NCBI RefSeq assembly: GCF_000400995.2
Contig: NZ_DF238987.1
Coordinates: 1-55,417, forward strand
DNA: 55,417 bases
From: Acidovorax sp. MR-S7
GTDB lineage: Bacteria; Pseudomonadota; Gammaproteobacteria; Burkholderiales; Burkholderiaceae_C
Direction: 5' to 3'
The translations under genes and the position numbers were made by a program. The notes under the pieces were generated by a model. It was not told the origin of the DNA. It saw only the letters and a program-made list of their open reading frames with translations, and ran no database searches. Of this stretch, positions 6,443 through 14,095 are shown in pieces. Numbering within the stretch: position 1 is the stretch's first letter; every line of letters begins with the position of its first letter.

Positions 6443-7257
6443 CAGGGTTCCTTGGCCGCCGGCGCGGCAGTGGGAGCGTCTGCGGGCGGGGCCGCCATGG
6501 CGCGGCGGCCGCGCTCTCCGAGAAAGAAATGATCGATGAAGGGGTGCGGGAAGTGCGCCACCTCCTGCGGCGTGCCTTCCACGATGACACGCTTGTCGGC
6601 CAGCACGGCCACGCGCGTGGACAGGGCGAACAACGTGTCCAGGTCGTGCGTGACCATGATGACGGTGAGGCCCAGCGCCGCGTGCAGCTCGCGCAGCAGC
6701 GCGCAGAACTCGTCGGAGCTGTTCGGGTCCAGACCCGCCGTGGGCTCGTCGAGCAGCAGCAGCGGCGGGTCCATGATGAGCGCGCGCGCCAGGGCCACGC
6801 GCTTGATCATGCCGCCCGACAGGTCCGCTGGCATGCGCAGGGCGTGCTCGGCCTTCAGGCCGGTCAGGCGCAGCTTGACCATGGCCGCGTCGTTCACCAC
6901 CTCCTGCGGCAGCGTGCCCAGCTCGCGCAGGGCGAAGGCCACGTTGTCCAGCACGTTGAAGGCCGAGAACAGCGCGCCGTGCTGGAACAGCATGCCCACG
7001 CGGCTGCTGGCGCCGTCGCCGCCCAGTTCGCCAGCGGGCCGGCCCAGCACCGTCACGCTGCCGCGCGTGGGCCGCGTCAGGCCCAGGATGTGGCGCAGCA
7101 GCACCGTCTTGCCCGTGCCCGAGCCGCCCACGAGCGACAGGATCTCGCCGCGGCGCACGGTGAGGTCGAGGTTCTGGTGCACGGCGAAGGCCTCGCTGCC
7201 CTTGCCGAAGACGGTGGACAGGCCCCGGATGTCGACGACTGCGGTTTCGTCGCTCAT
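6442..7257 (-). CDS. Lipid-transport ABC ATPase (MlaF-like)
   Basis: A 271-residue ATPase with Walker A GGSGTGKT (about 44-51), signature LSGGM, Walker B LLLLDEPTAGLD and the switch His in VTHDLD. LSGGM(I/R)KR is the variant typical of Mla/Ttg2 ATPases. It powers the MlaE-like permease three bases upstream. The C-terminus ends in an Ala/Pro-rich tail of about 18 residues. Confidence 0.93.
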   Translation of the reverse strand: MSDETAVVDIRGLSTVFGKGSEAFAVHQNLDLTVRRGEILSLVGGSGTGKTVLLRHILGLTRPTRGSVTVLGRPAGELGGDGASSRVGMLFQHGALFSAFNVLDNVAFALRELGTLPQEVVNDAAMVKLRLTGLKAEHALRMPADLSGGMIKRVALARALIMDPPLLLLDEPTAGLDPNSSDEFCALLRELHAALGLTVIMVTHDLDTLFALSTRVAVLADKRVIVEGTPQEVAHFPHPFIDHFFLGERGRRAMAAPPADAPTAAPAAKEP

Positions 7258-7260
7258 TGT

Positions 7261-8379
7261 TCAGAATCCAACGTTCTTGAACGCGATGGCGAACAGCGCG
7301 TCCACGATGATGACCATGGTGATCGCGCTCACCACCGATGCGGTGGTGCCCTCGCCCAGGCTCTGGGTGTTGGGCTTGACGCGCAGGCCCCAGTGGCAGC
7401 CGATGAGCGCGATGAACACGCCGAACACCACCGACTTGGCCATGGCCAGCCACAGGTTGCCCACCTTCACCGCGGCAGGCAGCGCCTGCGCGAAGTAGGC
7501 CGGCGAGATGCCCATGGCCACGTCGGCGGCGAGCATGCCGCCCGCCAGCGCGGCCAGCGTGGTCCACAGCGCCACGAGCGGCATGGCCAAGCCCAGGGCC
7601 AGCGCGCGCGGCATCACGAGGCGAAAGCCGTGCGGGATGCCCATGACGCGCATGGCATCCAGCTCCTCGGTCACGCGCATCACGCCGATCTGCGCGGTGA
7701 TGGCCGAGCCCGAGCGCCCCGCCACGAGGATGGCGCCGAGCATGGGCCCCAGTTCGCGGATCAGCGAGATGCCCAGGATATTGACGATGAAGGTTTCCGC
7801 ACCGAACTGCCGCAGCTGCAGCGACATCAGGTAGGCCAGCACCACCCCGATCAGGAACCCCACCAGCGCCGTGATCGGCAGCGCCGTGGTGCCCATGCGG
7901 TACAGGTGCCCCGAGATGTCGCGCCACGGCCCGCGCCGGGGGGTGCGCAGCAGCCGCAGCACGTCCAGCAGCAGCTGGCCCGTGAGTTCGACCAGGTGCT
8001 TCAGGTGGTCCAGCGCATGCAGCACCAGCACGCCCAGGCGGTCCACCTGGTCGCCCAGGCGCCAGCGCTCGGCGCCCGCCTGCTCGGTGGTGAACTGCGC
8101 CACGCGCTCGAGCATGGCGCGCTGGGCGTCGTCGAGCTCGACCTGCGCGGGCCAGGCGCGCCCCCAGTGGTTCCACAGGACCTGCGCGCCCACGTGGTCC
8201 AGCCGCTCCAGGCCCTGCAGGCTCCATGCATGGCCCGGCCCGCAGGCCTTGAGCTGCGCGGCCAGGCGCCGCCAGGCCTGGCGGTCGGCGAAGGCGGCCG
8301 CCACCCAGTCCCCCTGCGGCAATGCGCGGGGTGTGGCGGCGTTGTCCAGGGCGACCGATGGCGGAGTGAACAGGGGCAT
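7261..8379 (-). CDS. Lipid-transport permease with N-terminal STAS-like domain (MlaE-like)
   Basis: Residues about 1-115 form a soluble domain resembling STAS/MlaB (ACGPGHAWSLQGLERLDHVGAQVLW). The rest is an MlaE permease with the hallmark ELGPMLGAILVAGRSGSAITAQIGVM...EELDAMRVMG and about five membrane segments. Fusion of the MlaB-like domain to the permease explains why no separate mlaB gene is present. I take ATG 8379 (MPLFTPPS); a GTG at 8427 would add 16 residues. It is first in a four-gene operon (permease, ATPase, MCE, lipoprotein) that maintains outer-membrane lipid asymmetry or moves other lipids; the direction of transport is not evident. Confidence 0.9.
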   Translation of the reverse strand: MPLFTPPSVALDNAATPRALPQGDWVAAAFADRQAWRRLAAQLKACGPGHAWSLQGLERLDHVGAQVLWNHWGRAWPAQVELDDAQRAMLERVAQFTTEQAGAERWRLGDQVDRLGVLVLHALDHLKHLVELTGQLLLDVLRLLRTPRRGPWRDISGHLYRMGTTALPITALVGFLIGVVLAYLMSLQLRQFGAETFIVNILGISLIRELGPMLGAILVAGRSGSAITAQIGVMRVTEELDAMRVMGIPHGFRLVMPRALALGLAMPLVALWTTLAALAGGMLAADVAMGISPAYFAQALPAAVKVGNLWLAMAKSVVFGVFIALIGCHWGLRVKPNTQSLGEGTTASVVSAITMVIIVDALFAIAFKNVGF

Positions 8380-8514
8380 GTAGGAACGACGGAGGGCGCG
8401 AGGCCCGGTGCGCGCCCAGTTTTGCACAGTCCGCGGCGCTGGGCCGGGGGCTGGCGTGGGGGAGCGGCGCGTGCCGATGTAGTACGGCGCCGCATCATTC
8501 CATAGTTTCGGTCA

Positions 8515-8540
8515 AGAAAAAAGGCGCGTTGCGCGCCTTT
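8515..8540 (-). terminator. Rho-independent terminator after the aminotransferase gene
   Basis: Stem AAGGCGCG/CGCGCCTT (8521-8528 with 8532-8539, 3-base loop) with an A tract at 8515-8522 on the plus strand, which becomes a T tract for minus-strand transcripts. It lies 29 bases past the aminotransferase stop and separates it from the lipid-transport operon. Confidence 0.85.
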
Positions 8541-8568
8541 CTTCACACGGCGGGAGCTACCGAGGCCG

Positions 8569-9819
8569 TCAGGCCACGCGCAGCCGGGGCTGCGCCTGCG
8601 TGTTCGCCGGGGGGGCGGAGAAATGGGCCATGATGGCCTCCACGCCGCTGCCCGCCACCGGCACGCCGCTGAGCTTGAGGCCCATCTCCACGCCGGCCAC
8701 CATGGCCACCAGCGTAAGGTCGTTGCTGTCGCCCAGGTGCCCCAGGCGGAACATGCGCCCGCGCAGCTTGCCCAGGCCCTGGCCCAGCGAGAGGTCGAAG
8801 CGCTCGTAGATCAGCGTACGCACGGCGTCCGCGTCCACCCCTTCGGGCAGGATCACGCCGGTGAGGATGGGCGAGTAGACCGCCGGGTCCGCGCACTGGA
8901 TGGGCAGGCCCCAAGCCTGCACCGCCGCGCGCACGCCCGCGCCCCAGCGCTGGTGGCGCGCGAACACCACTTCCAGGCCCTGCCCCAGGATCATGTCCAG
9001 CGCCTCCGACAGGCCGTAGAGCAGGTTGGTGTTGGGCGTGTACGGCCAGTAGCCGTTCTTGTTCATCTCGATGATCTCGTCCCAGGCCCAGAAGGCACGC
9101 GGCAGCTTCGCGGTCTTGGAGACCTCCAGCGCCTTGGGCGACACGGCGTTGAAGCTGATGCCCGGCGGCAGCATCAGCCCCTTTTGCGAGCCGCTCACCG
9201 TCACGTCGATGCCCCAGGCGTCGTGCTCCAGGTCGGCCCCGGCCAGGCCGGAGATGCTGTCCACCATGAGCAGCGCCGGGTGGCCCGCCGCGTCGATGGC
9301 CTTGCGCACGGCGGCGATGTCGGAGGTGACGCCCGTGGAGGTTTCGTTGTGCACCACGCACACGGCCTTGATCGTGCGTTCCGTATCGCGGCGCAGGCGG
9401 TCCTCGATCATGTCGGCCTGCACGCCGCGGCGCCAGCTCGGCGCGTGCGGCAGGTCCTTGTCCACGCCGTCCCAGGCCAGCACCTCGGGCCGCAGGCCCA
9501 GGCGCGTGGCCATCTTGATCCAGAGCGAGGCGAAGTGGCCGGTCTCGTACATCAGCACGTGGTCGCCGGGGCTCATCACGTTGGTGAGCGCGGCCTCCCA
9601 CGCGCCCGTGCCCGACGCCGGGTAGATCACCACGGGGTGCTGCGTCTTGAAGATCTTGCCGATGTCGCCCAGCACCTTGCGGCCCAGCGCACCGAACTCG
9701 GGACCCCGGTGGTCGATGGTGGGCAGGCTCATGGCCCGCAGAATGCGGTCCGGCACGGGGCTGGGGCCCGGGATCTGCAGAAAATGGCGGCCTGTGGGGT
9801 GAAAATCCAGTTGCAGCAT
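8569..9819 (-). CDS. Class V aminotransferase, serine/alanine-glyoxylate type
   Basis: The 416-residue product is a PLP-dependent class V (fold type I) enzyme: it begins with PGPSPVPDRILRAM, has the SGTGAWEAAL cofactor loop, HNETSTGV, the Asp in MVDSISGLAG, and the PLP lysine in SGSQKGLMLPPG. Members transfer the amino group of serine or alanine to glyoxylate. AAGGAG 7 bases upstream fixes ATG 9819. The divergent GntR gene and a palindrome at 9842-9855 indicate local control. With the TctCBA uptake genes and two flavin oxidoreductases nearby, it may dispose of glyoxylate or a hydroxypyruvate-like product; the actual substrate is not determined. Confidence 0.92.
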   Translation of the reverse strand: MLQLDFHPTGRHFLQIPGPSPVPDRILRAMSLPTIDHRGPEFGALGRKVLGDIGKIFKTQHPVVIYPASGTGAWEAALTNVMSPGDHVLMYETGHFASLWIKMATRLGLRPEVLAWDGVDKDLPHAPSWRRGVQADMIEDRLRRDTERTIKAVCVVHNETSTGVTSDIAAVRKAIDAAGHPALLMVDSISGLAGADLEHDAWGIDVTVSGSQKGLMLPPGISFNAVSPKALEVSKTAKLPRAFWAWDEIIEMNKNGYWPYTPNTNLLYGLSEALDMILGQGLEVVFARHQRWGAGVRAAVQAWGLPIQCADPAVYSPILTGVILPEGVDADAVRTLIYERFDLSLGQGLGKLRGRMFRLGHLGDSNDLTLVAMVAGVEMGLKLSGVPVAGSGVEAIMAHFSAPPANTQAQPRLRVA

Positions 9820-9841
9820 GATGAACTCCTTTCCGGCCCTA

Positions 9842-9855
9842 TTTTGCATGCAAAA
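9842..9855. promoter_or_regulatory. Operator candidate (perfect palindrome) for the adjacent GntR/FCD regulator
   Basis: TTTTGCATGCAAAA is a perfect 14-bp palindrome in the spacer between the divergent aminotransferase and regulator genes, 23 bases upstream of the aminotransferase start. The same word with one change (TTTTGCATTCAAAA) recurs upstream of tctC at 13933. A regulator gene beside its own palindrome is typical of autoregulated GntR proteins; the assignment is inferred. Confidence 0.6.
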
Positions 9856-9903
9856 AACAAAATTGGATAAGCGTTAACACCTAAAATTGGGTTCGGAGGG
9901 GTT

Positions 9904-9921
9904 AAAAATGAATTCATTTTT
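9904..9921. promoter_or_regulatory. 18-bp perfect palindrome covering the regulator's translation start region
   Basis: AAAAATGAATTCATTTTT is a perfect dyad immediately before ATG 9922. It could be a second operator, or, as RNA, a weak AU hairpin that hides the translation start. It also contains the ATG of the five-codon leader frame. Confidence 0.5.
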
Positions 9922-9925
9922 ATGA
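9908..9925 (+). CDS. Five-codon leader frame MNSFL coupled to the GntR gene
   Basis: The only good ribosome-binding site before the regulator, GGAGGGG at 9895-9901, is 6 bases from ATG 9908, not from the regulator's ATG 9922 (20 bases away). ATG 9908 opens MNSFL, whose TGA (9923-9925) overlaps the regulator's ATG as ATGA. This geometry suggests ribosomes load at the leader and re-initiate on the regulator. It is a sequence-based inference; the peptide itself need not have a function. Confidence 0.4.
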   Translation: MNSFL

Positions 9926-10623
9926 CCAAAGCACAACCAGCCAGCAAACCGGCGGAGATCCCGCGCGTGGCCCTGCACGAGCAGGTGGCCGAGCGCCTGC
10001 GCGCCATGCTCGTCGAAGGGCAGATCAAGCCGGGCGCCAAGCTCAACGAACGCGAGCTGTGCGAGCTGCTCAGCGTCTCGCGCACGCCGCTGCGCGAGGC
10101 CATCAAGCTGCTGGCCGCCGAGGGGCTGGTGGAGCTGCTGCCCAACCGGGGCGCCGTGGCGGCGTGCATGGACGAGAGCGACATCATCAGCACCTTCGAG
10201 GTGCTCGCCAGCCTGGAGGGGCTGTCGGGCGAGCTCGCGGCGCAGCGCGTCACGGACGAGGAGCTCGACGAGATCCGCGCGCTTCACTACGAGATGATGG
10301 CCTGCTTCGCGCGCAAGAACCTCGCAGGCTACTACGAGCTGAACGCGCGCATCCATGCGGCCATCAACGCCGCCGCCAAGAACCCCGTGCTGAGCCAGGT
10401 GTACCGCAGCGTGAACGCCCGCGCCCACCCCATGCGCTTCCACACCAACCAGGACCCCAACAAGTGGCAGCACGCGGCGCGCGAGCACGGCGAGATGCTG
10501 GAGGCCCTGGCCGCGCACGACGCGCCGCGGCTGCGCGCGCTGCTCATGGCCCACCTGCATTCCAAGCGTGACACGGTGCTGGACCAGATGCGCCGCGGCG
10601 CACTGGGCGCCGCTACCAAGTAG
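9922..10623 (+). CDS. GntR-family transcriptional regulator, FadR/FCD type
   Basis: A 233-residue protein with an N-terminal winged helix (VALHEQVAERLRAMLVEGQIKPGAKLNERELCELLSVSRTPLREAI..., residues about 16-80) and a C-terminal all-helical FCD ligand domain. That domain has the metal/ligand-type pattern (YYELNARIHAAI, MRFH, AAREHGEMLEAL), usually binding small organic acids. It is divergent from the aminotransferase and convergent with tctA (10 bp apart). Operator-like palindromes at its own promoter and at the tctC/oxidase promoter suggest it controls both blocks. Its effector may be the substrate of the TctCBA system. Confidence 0.92.
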   Translation: MTKAQPASKPAEIPRVALHEQVAERLRAMLVEGQIKPGAKLNERELCELLSVSRTPLREAIKLLAAEGLVELLPNRGAVAACMDESDIISTFEVLASLEGLSGELAAQRVTDEELDEIRALHYEMMACFARKNLAGYYELNARIHAAINAAAKNPVLSQVYRSVNARAHPMRFHTNQDPNKWQHAAREHGEMLEALAAHDAPRLRALLMAHLHSKRDTVLDQMRRGALGAATK

Positions 10624-10633
10624 CGGGCCGCAG

Positions 10634-12148
10634 TCAGGCCACCGCGGGGTCGTCGCGCCGGCCGCGGATGCGGGCCAGCACGGCGCTGATCACGGGCCAC
10701 AGCAGCAGCACCAGGGCCAGCGTGATGATGGAGCCCGACAGCCCGTTGTGCCAGAACACCCCCACGTTGCCGCCGCTGCCCAGCATGCTCTGGCGGAACG
10801 CATCCTCCATGCGGTCGCCCAGCACCAGCGCCAGCACCATGGGCGCGAGCGGGTAGTCGAGCTTCTTGAACACGTAGCCCACCACGCCGAAGACCAGCAT
10901 CATCCAGATGTCCGACGCCGAACCGTTCACCGTGAAGGAGCCGATGGCGCAGACCATCAGGATCATGGGCGCGACGATGGAGAACGGGATGCGCAGGATG
11001 GCCGCGAACAGCGGCACGGTGGACAGCACGATCAGCAGCCCCGCGAGGTTGCCCATATACATGCTGGCGATCAGGCCCCAGACGAAGTCCTTCTGCTCGG
11101 TGAACAGCAGCGGCCCCGGCTGCAGGCCCCAGATCATCAGCCCGCCCAGCAGCACCGCCGCCGTGGCCGAACCGGGGATGCCCAGCGCCAGCATGGGCAG
11201 CAAGGCCGAGGTGCCGGCCGCGTGGGCGGCCGTCTCGGGCGCCAGCACGCCCTCGGGCTCGCCCTTGCCGAAGTGGTCGCCGCGGCGCGAGAACTTCTTG
11301 GCCAGGCCGTAGCCCATGAAGCTGGCGGCCACCGCGCCGCCCGGGGTCACGCCCATCCAGCAGCCCACGGCCGACGAGCGCAGCATGGTGAGCCAGTAAC
11401 GCGGCAGGCCGGCCCAGGTCTTGAGCACCACCTTCAGGTCGATGCTGGCCTTCTTGCCCTTGAAGGCCAGGCCTTCCTCGATGGTCATCAGGATCTCGCT
11501 GATGCCGAACAGGCCGATCACCACCACCAGGAAGTCAAAGCCGCGCATCAGCTCGCCCGAGCCGAAGGTCATGCGCAGGTCGCCCGAGATCGTGTCCATG
11601 CCCACGGCGGCCAGCAGCAGGCCCAGGCCCATGGCCGCGACGATCTTGGCCTTGGGCTCCTTGCCCATGCCGATGAAGCTGCAGAACGTGAGGAAGAACA
11701 CGGCGAAGAACTCGGGAGGGCCGAACTCCAGCGCGAACGAGGCCACCAGCGGCGCGAGAAAGGTGATGAGCAGCACGCCCGAAATGGCACCCACGAAGGA
11801 GCCGGTGAAGGCCAGCGTGAGCGCCTCGCCCGCATGGCCGCGCTGGGCCATGGGATAGCCGTCGAACGTCGTGGCCACCGACCACGCCTCGCCCGGGATG
11901 TTGAACAGTACCGAGGTGATGGCGCCGCCGAACAGCGCCCCCCAGTAGATGCAGCTGAGCAGGATGATCGCCGACGTGGGCGACATGCCGAAGGTCAGCG
12001 GCAGCAGGATGGCCACGCCGTTGGGCCCGCCCAGGCCCGGCAGCACGCCCACCACGATGCCCAGCAGGATGCCCACGAGCATCAGCCCCATGTTGCTCCA
12101 CGACAGCACGACGCTGAAGCCGTGCAGCAATGCACCTAGGTCTTCCAT
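10634..12148 (-). CDS. tctA: Tripartite tricarboxylate transporter, large permease TctA
   Basis: A protein of about 504 residues with 10-12 membrane segments and the TctA signatures GVLPGLGGPNGVAILLPLTFG near the N-terminus, IYWGALFGGAITSVLFNIPGE, and the repeat GTSALLPMLALGIPGSATAAVLLGGLM. TctA is the main Na+-driven channel of the TctABC importers for citrate and related carboxylates. Two adjacent ATGs (12151, 12148) are possible; the GGAG at the upstream side is better spaced for 12148. It is last in the tctC-tctB-tctA operon, separated from tctB by a dispersed repeat. Confidence 0.95.
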   Translation of the reverse strand: MEDLGALLHGFSVVLSWSNMGLMLVGILLGIVVGVLPGLGGPNGVAILLPLTFGMSPTSAIILLSCIYWGALFGGAITSVLFNIPGEAWSVATTFDGYPMAQRGHAGEALTLAFTGSFVGAISGVLLITFLAPLVASFALEFGPPEFFAVFFLTFCSFIGMGKEPKAKIVAAMGLGLLLAAVGMDTISGDLRMTFGSGELMRGFDFLVVVIGLFGISEILMTIEEGLAFKGKKASIDLKVVLKTWAGLPRYWLTMLRSSAVGCWMGVTPGGAVAASFMGYGLAKKFSRRGDHFGKGEPEGVLAPETAAHAAGTSALLPMLALGIPGSATAAVLLGGLMIWGLQPGPLLFTEQKDFVWGLIASMYMGNLAGLLIVLSTVPLFAAILRIPFSIVAPMILMVCAIGSFTVNGSASDIWMMLVFGVVGYVFKKLDYPLAPMVLALVLGDRMEDAFRQSMLGSGGNVGVFWHNGLSGSIITLALVLLLWPVISAVLARIRGRRDDPAVA

Positions 12149-12200
12149 CATTTACTCCGATCTGTATTGCCGGCGACACGCAAGCAGCGCGCGCCCTGAG

Positions 12201-12295
12201 CCAGCGGACGCCGTGGAGCGGGCTTTGCCCGGCCACCGGCGGCGTCCCTCCTCCCGCAGGAGAGGGGGGAAGGCGCGCAGCGCCTCAGGGGGGTG
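12201..12295. repeat. Dispersed operon-junction repeat, family B, copy 1
   Basis: Between tctB and tctA lies CCAGCGGACGCCGTGGAGC, then GGCTTTGCC...GGCCACCGGC and a C-rich/G-rich palindrome ending CTCAGGGGGGTG. It aligns over about 90 bases with the copy at 28215-28300 with few differences. The nearby genes remain in one operon across it. Confidence 0.8.
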
Positions 12296-12302
12296 TCCCA
12301 CA

Positions 12303-12830
12303 TCAATAGCCCAGCCAGGCTTCCAGCGGCCCCTTGGGCAGCGGCACCTTGAACTGGATCTCGAACACCACGAACAGCAGGAGGTTGGTGAACACTCCCA
12401 GCGCCAGCGACTTCCACCAGGCATAGCCACCCGCGAAGCGCATGAAGGCGGCGATGAACAGGGCCGAGGCCACGTAGATGCCCAGCGTCGTGATCAGGGC
12501 GACGTAGACCAGCAGCGGCACCAGCACCTGCGACACGCTCCTGAGCTGCTCCCAGGTGGCGAACAGCTCCTGCGCCCGTTCGCGCCGGGCCTGCCATGCC
12601 ACGGCCAGCGCCGCGATGCCGACCGCCACGCCCACGCGCAGGGGGAAGTAGCCCGCCTGGGGCCCCGAGTCGTCCCAGCCCGCGCCGATGCGCAGGTTGT
12701 CCCAGACCACCAGCGCCGCGATGGCCAGCAGGAGCGCGGCCACGCCCCACTCCACCGCGCACCGGGTCAGGCCGCGCGGCTCCTGCACCGCGTGGCCGTG
12801 CGCCGCATCCGTCATGGCGGGCCCGCTCAC
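12303..12830 (-). CDS. tctB: Tripartite tricarboxylate transporter, small permease TctB
   Basis: A 175-residue product with four hydrophobic segments and the TctB pattern (WDNLRIGAGWDDSGPQAGYFPLRVG after helix 1, then the paired C-terminal helices). GTG 12830 overlaps the tctC stop (GTGA); an ATG at 12815 (MTDAAHG) is an alternative start. It is the small membrane subunit that pairs with TctA. Confidence 0.9.
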   Translation of the reverse strand: MSGPAMTDAAHGHAVQEPRGLTRCAVEWGVAALLLAIAALVVWDNLRIGAGWDDSGPQAGYFPLRVGVAVGIAALAVAWQARRERAQELFATWEQLRSVSQVLVPLLVYVALITTLGIYVASALFIAAFMRFAGGYAWWKSLALGVFTNLLLFVVFEIQFKVPLPKGPLEAWLGY

Positions 12831-13831
12831 TTCTTGGCCATGAAGCCGGCCGACTTCATGATTTCCGCATGGCGGGCCTCATCCTTGGCGAGGAAGTCCG
12901 CGAACTGCTGGCCCACCATGAAGTCGGGACGCAGCGCGTTCTTCTCCAGGTACTCCTTGAACTCGGGCGTCTCCACCACCTTCTTGAGCAGGTCGGCGTA
13001 GAACTTGGTCTGCTCCGCCGTCACGCCGCCCGGCAGGAAGAAGCCGCGCAGCATGTTGTAGGACACGTCCAGCCCCTGCTCCTTGCAGGTGGGAATGTCG
13101 GCCCAGCTCTGGGCTTCGGTGACCTTGGCGGTGTAGCCCGAGCGCCTGTCGGAGAACAGGCACAGCGCCCGCACCTGCCCCGCGCGCCATTGCGCGATCG
13201 ACTCGCTGGGGTTGTTGGTGTTGGAGTCGATGTGCTTGCCCACGAGCTGGGTGCTGGCCTCGCCGCCGCCCTTGTAGGGGATGTAGGTGAATTTCACGCC
13301 CGCCTTGTGCTCGACCTCGGCGGTGATCACCTGGTCCTCGCGCTTGGAGCTGGTGCCGCCCATCTTGAGCTTGCCGGGCGCCTTCTTCACTTCCGCCAGG
13401 TAGTCGCCCGCGGTCTGGTAGGGCGTGGCGGCATTCACCCACAGCACGAACTCGTCCTGCGCGACCATGCCCACGGGCGTGAGGTCCTTCCAGTTGAAGG
13501 GCAGGCCGGTGGCCATGGGTACGGTGAAGATGCCGGTGGAGGCGACCAGCACCTTGTGCGGGTCCTTGGCCGCGCTCTTCACGTCCAGGATGCCCTCGGC
13601 GCCGGAGGCGCCCGCCTTGTTCTGGATCACGATGGGCGTCTTCACCAGCTCGTGCTTGGTGATGGCCGCCTGGATGACGCGCGCCATCTGGTCGGAGGCG
13701 CCTCCGGGCGAGAACGGCACCACGAACTCGACGGCCTTGGTGGGCGCCCAGTCGGCATGCGCGGAGCCCAGCAGGCTCAGCAACGAGATGGCGGCGCCGG
13801 CGACGGCGCGGACGGGGTTTCTTGCGTACAT
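12827..13831 (-). CDS. tctC: Tripartite tricarboxylate transporter substrate-binding protein (TctC/Bug family)
   Basis: A 334-residue periplasmic binding protein with a signal peptide (MYARNPVRAVAGAAISLLSLLGSAHA). Bug-family hallmarks: VEFVVPFSPGGASDQMAR near the mature N-terminus, VIQNKAGASGAEG, and the Asn/Pro-containing NPSESIAQWRAGQVRAL loop. Bug proteins bind carboxylates through water-mediated contacts, so the ligand cannot be read from sequence. GAGGAAG upstream of ATG 13831 sets the start. It is the first gene of the operon; operator-like half sites lie about 100 bases upstream. Confidence 0.94.
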   Translation of the reverse strand: MYARNPVRAVAGAAISLLSLLGSAHADWAPTKAVEFVVPFSPGGASDQMARVIQAAITKHELVKTPIVIQNKAGASGAEGILDVKSAAKDPHKVLVASTGIFTVPMATGLPFNWKDLTPVGMVAQDEFVLWVNAATPYQTAGDYLAEVKKAPGKLKMGGTSSKREDQVITAEVEHKAGVKFTYIPYKGGGEASTQLVGKHIDSNTNNPSESIAQWRAGQVRALCLFSDRRSGYTAKVTEAQSWADIPTCKEQGLDVSYNMLRGFFLPGGVTAEQTKFYADLLKKVVETPEFKEYLEKNALRPDFMVGQQFADFLAKDEARHAEIMKSAGFMAKK

Positions 13832-13932
13832 GGCTTGTCTTCCTCGATGGGGGTGGGGGGCTGCAATGGCTGCAGCGGCTCCGGCGTGCCGCCGCGCAGA
13901 CGCGAGACATTCCTTGCGAAGGCAGGGCACAG

Positions 13933-13958
13933 TTTTGCATTCAAAAGACAAATGCAAA
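13933..13958. promoter_or_regulatory. Operator candidate between tctC and the FAD/Fe-S oxidoreductase gene
   Basis: TTTTGCATTCAAAA (13933-13946) differs in one base from the perfect palindrome at 9842-9855. It is followed by ATGCAAA (13952-13958), so TTTGCAT and ATGCAAA also form an outer inverted repeat. The site lies in the 264-bp divergent spacer and could act on both directions. The binding protein is inferred to be the GntR product encoded at 9922. Confidence 0.55.
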
Positions 13959-14095
13959 TCATGGATTTCCCTGAATCACAGAGGATTGGCGCATTGTGTT
14001 TATGAATACAAAATTCAAATTGACACCATCCCACGTTCCGGCGGATGCTCGGGCCGTCCACGACCGCGCCGCGCATCCCCACCCAGAAAGCCGCC

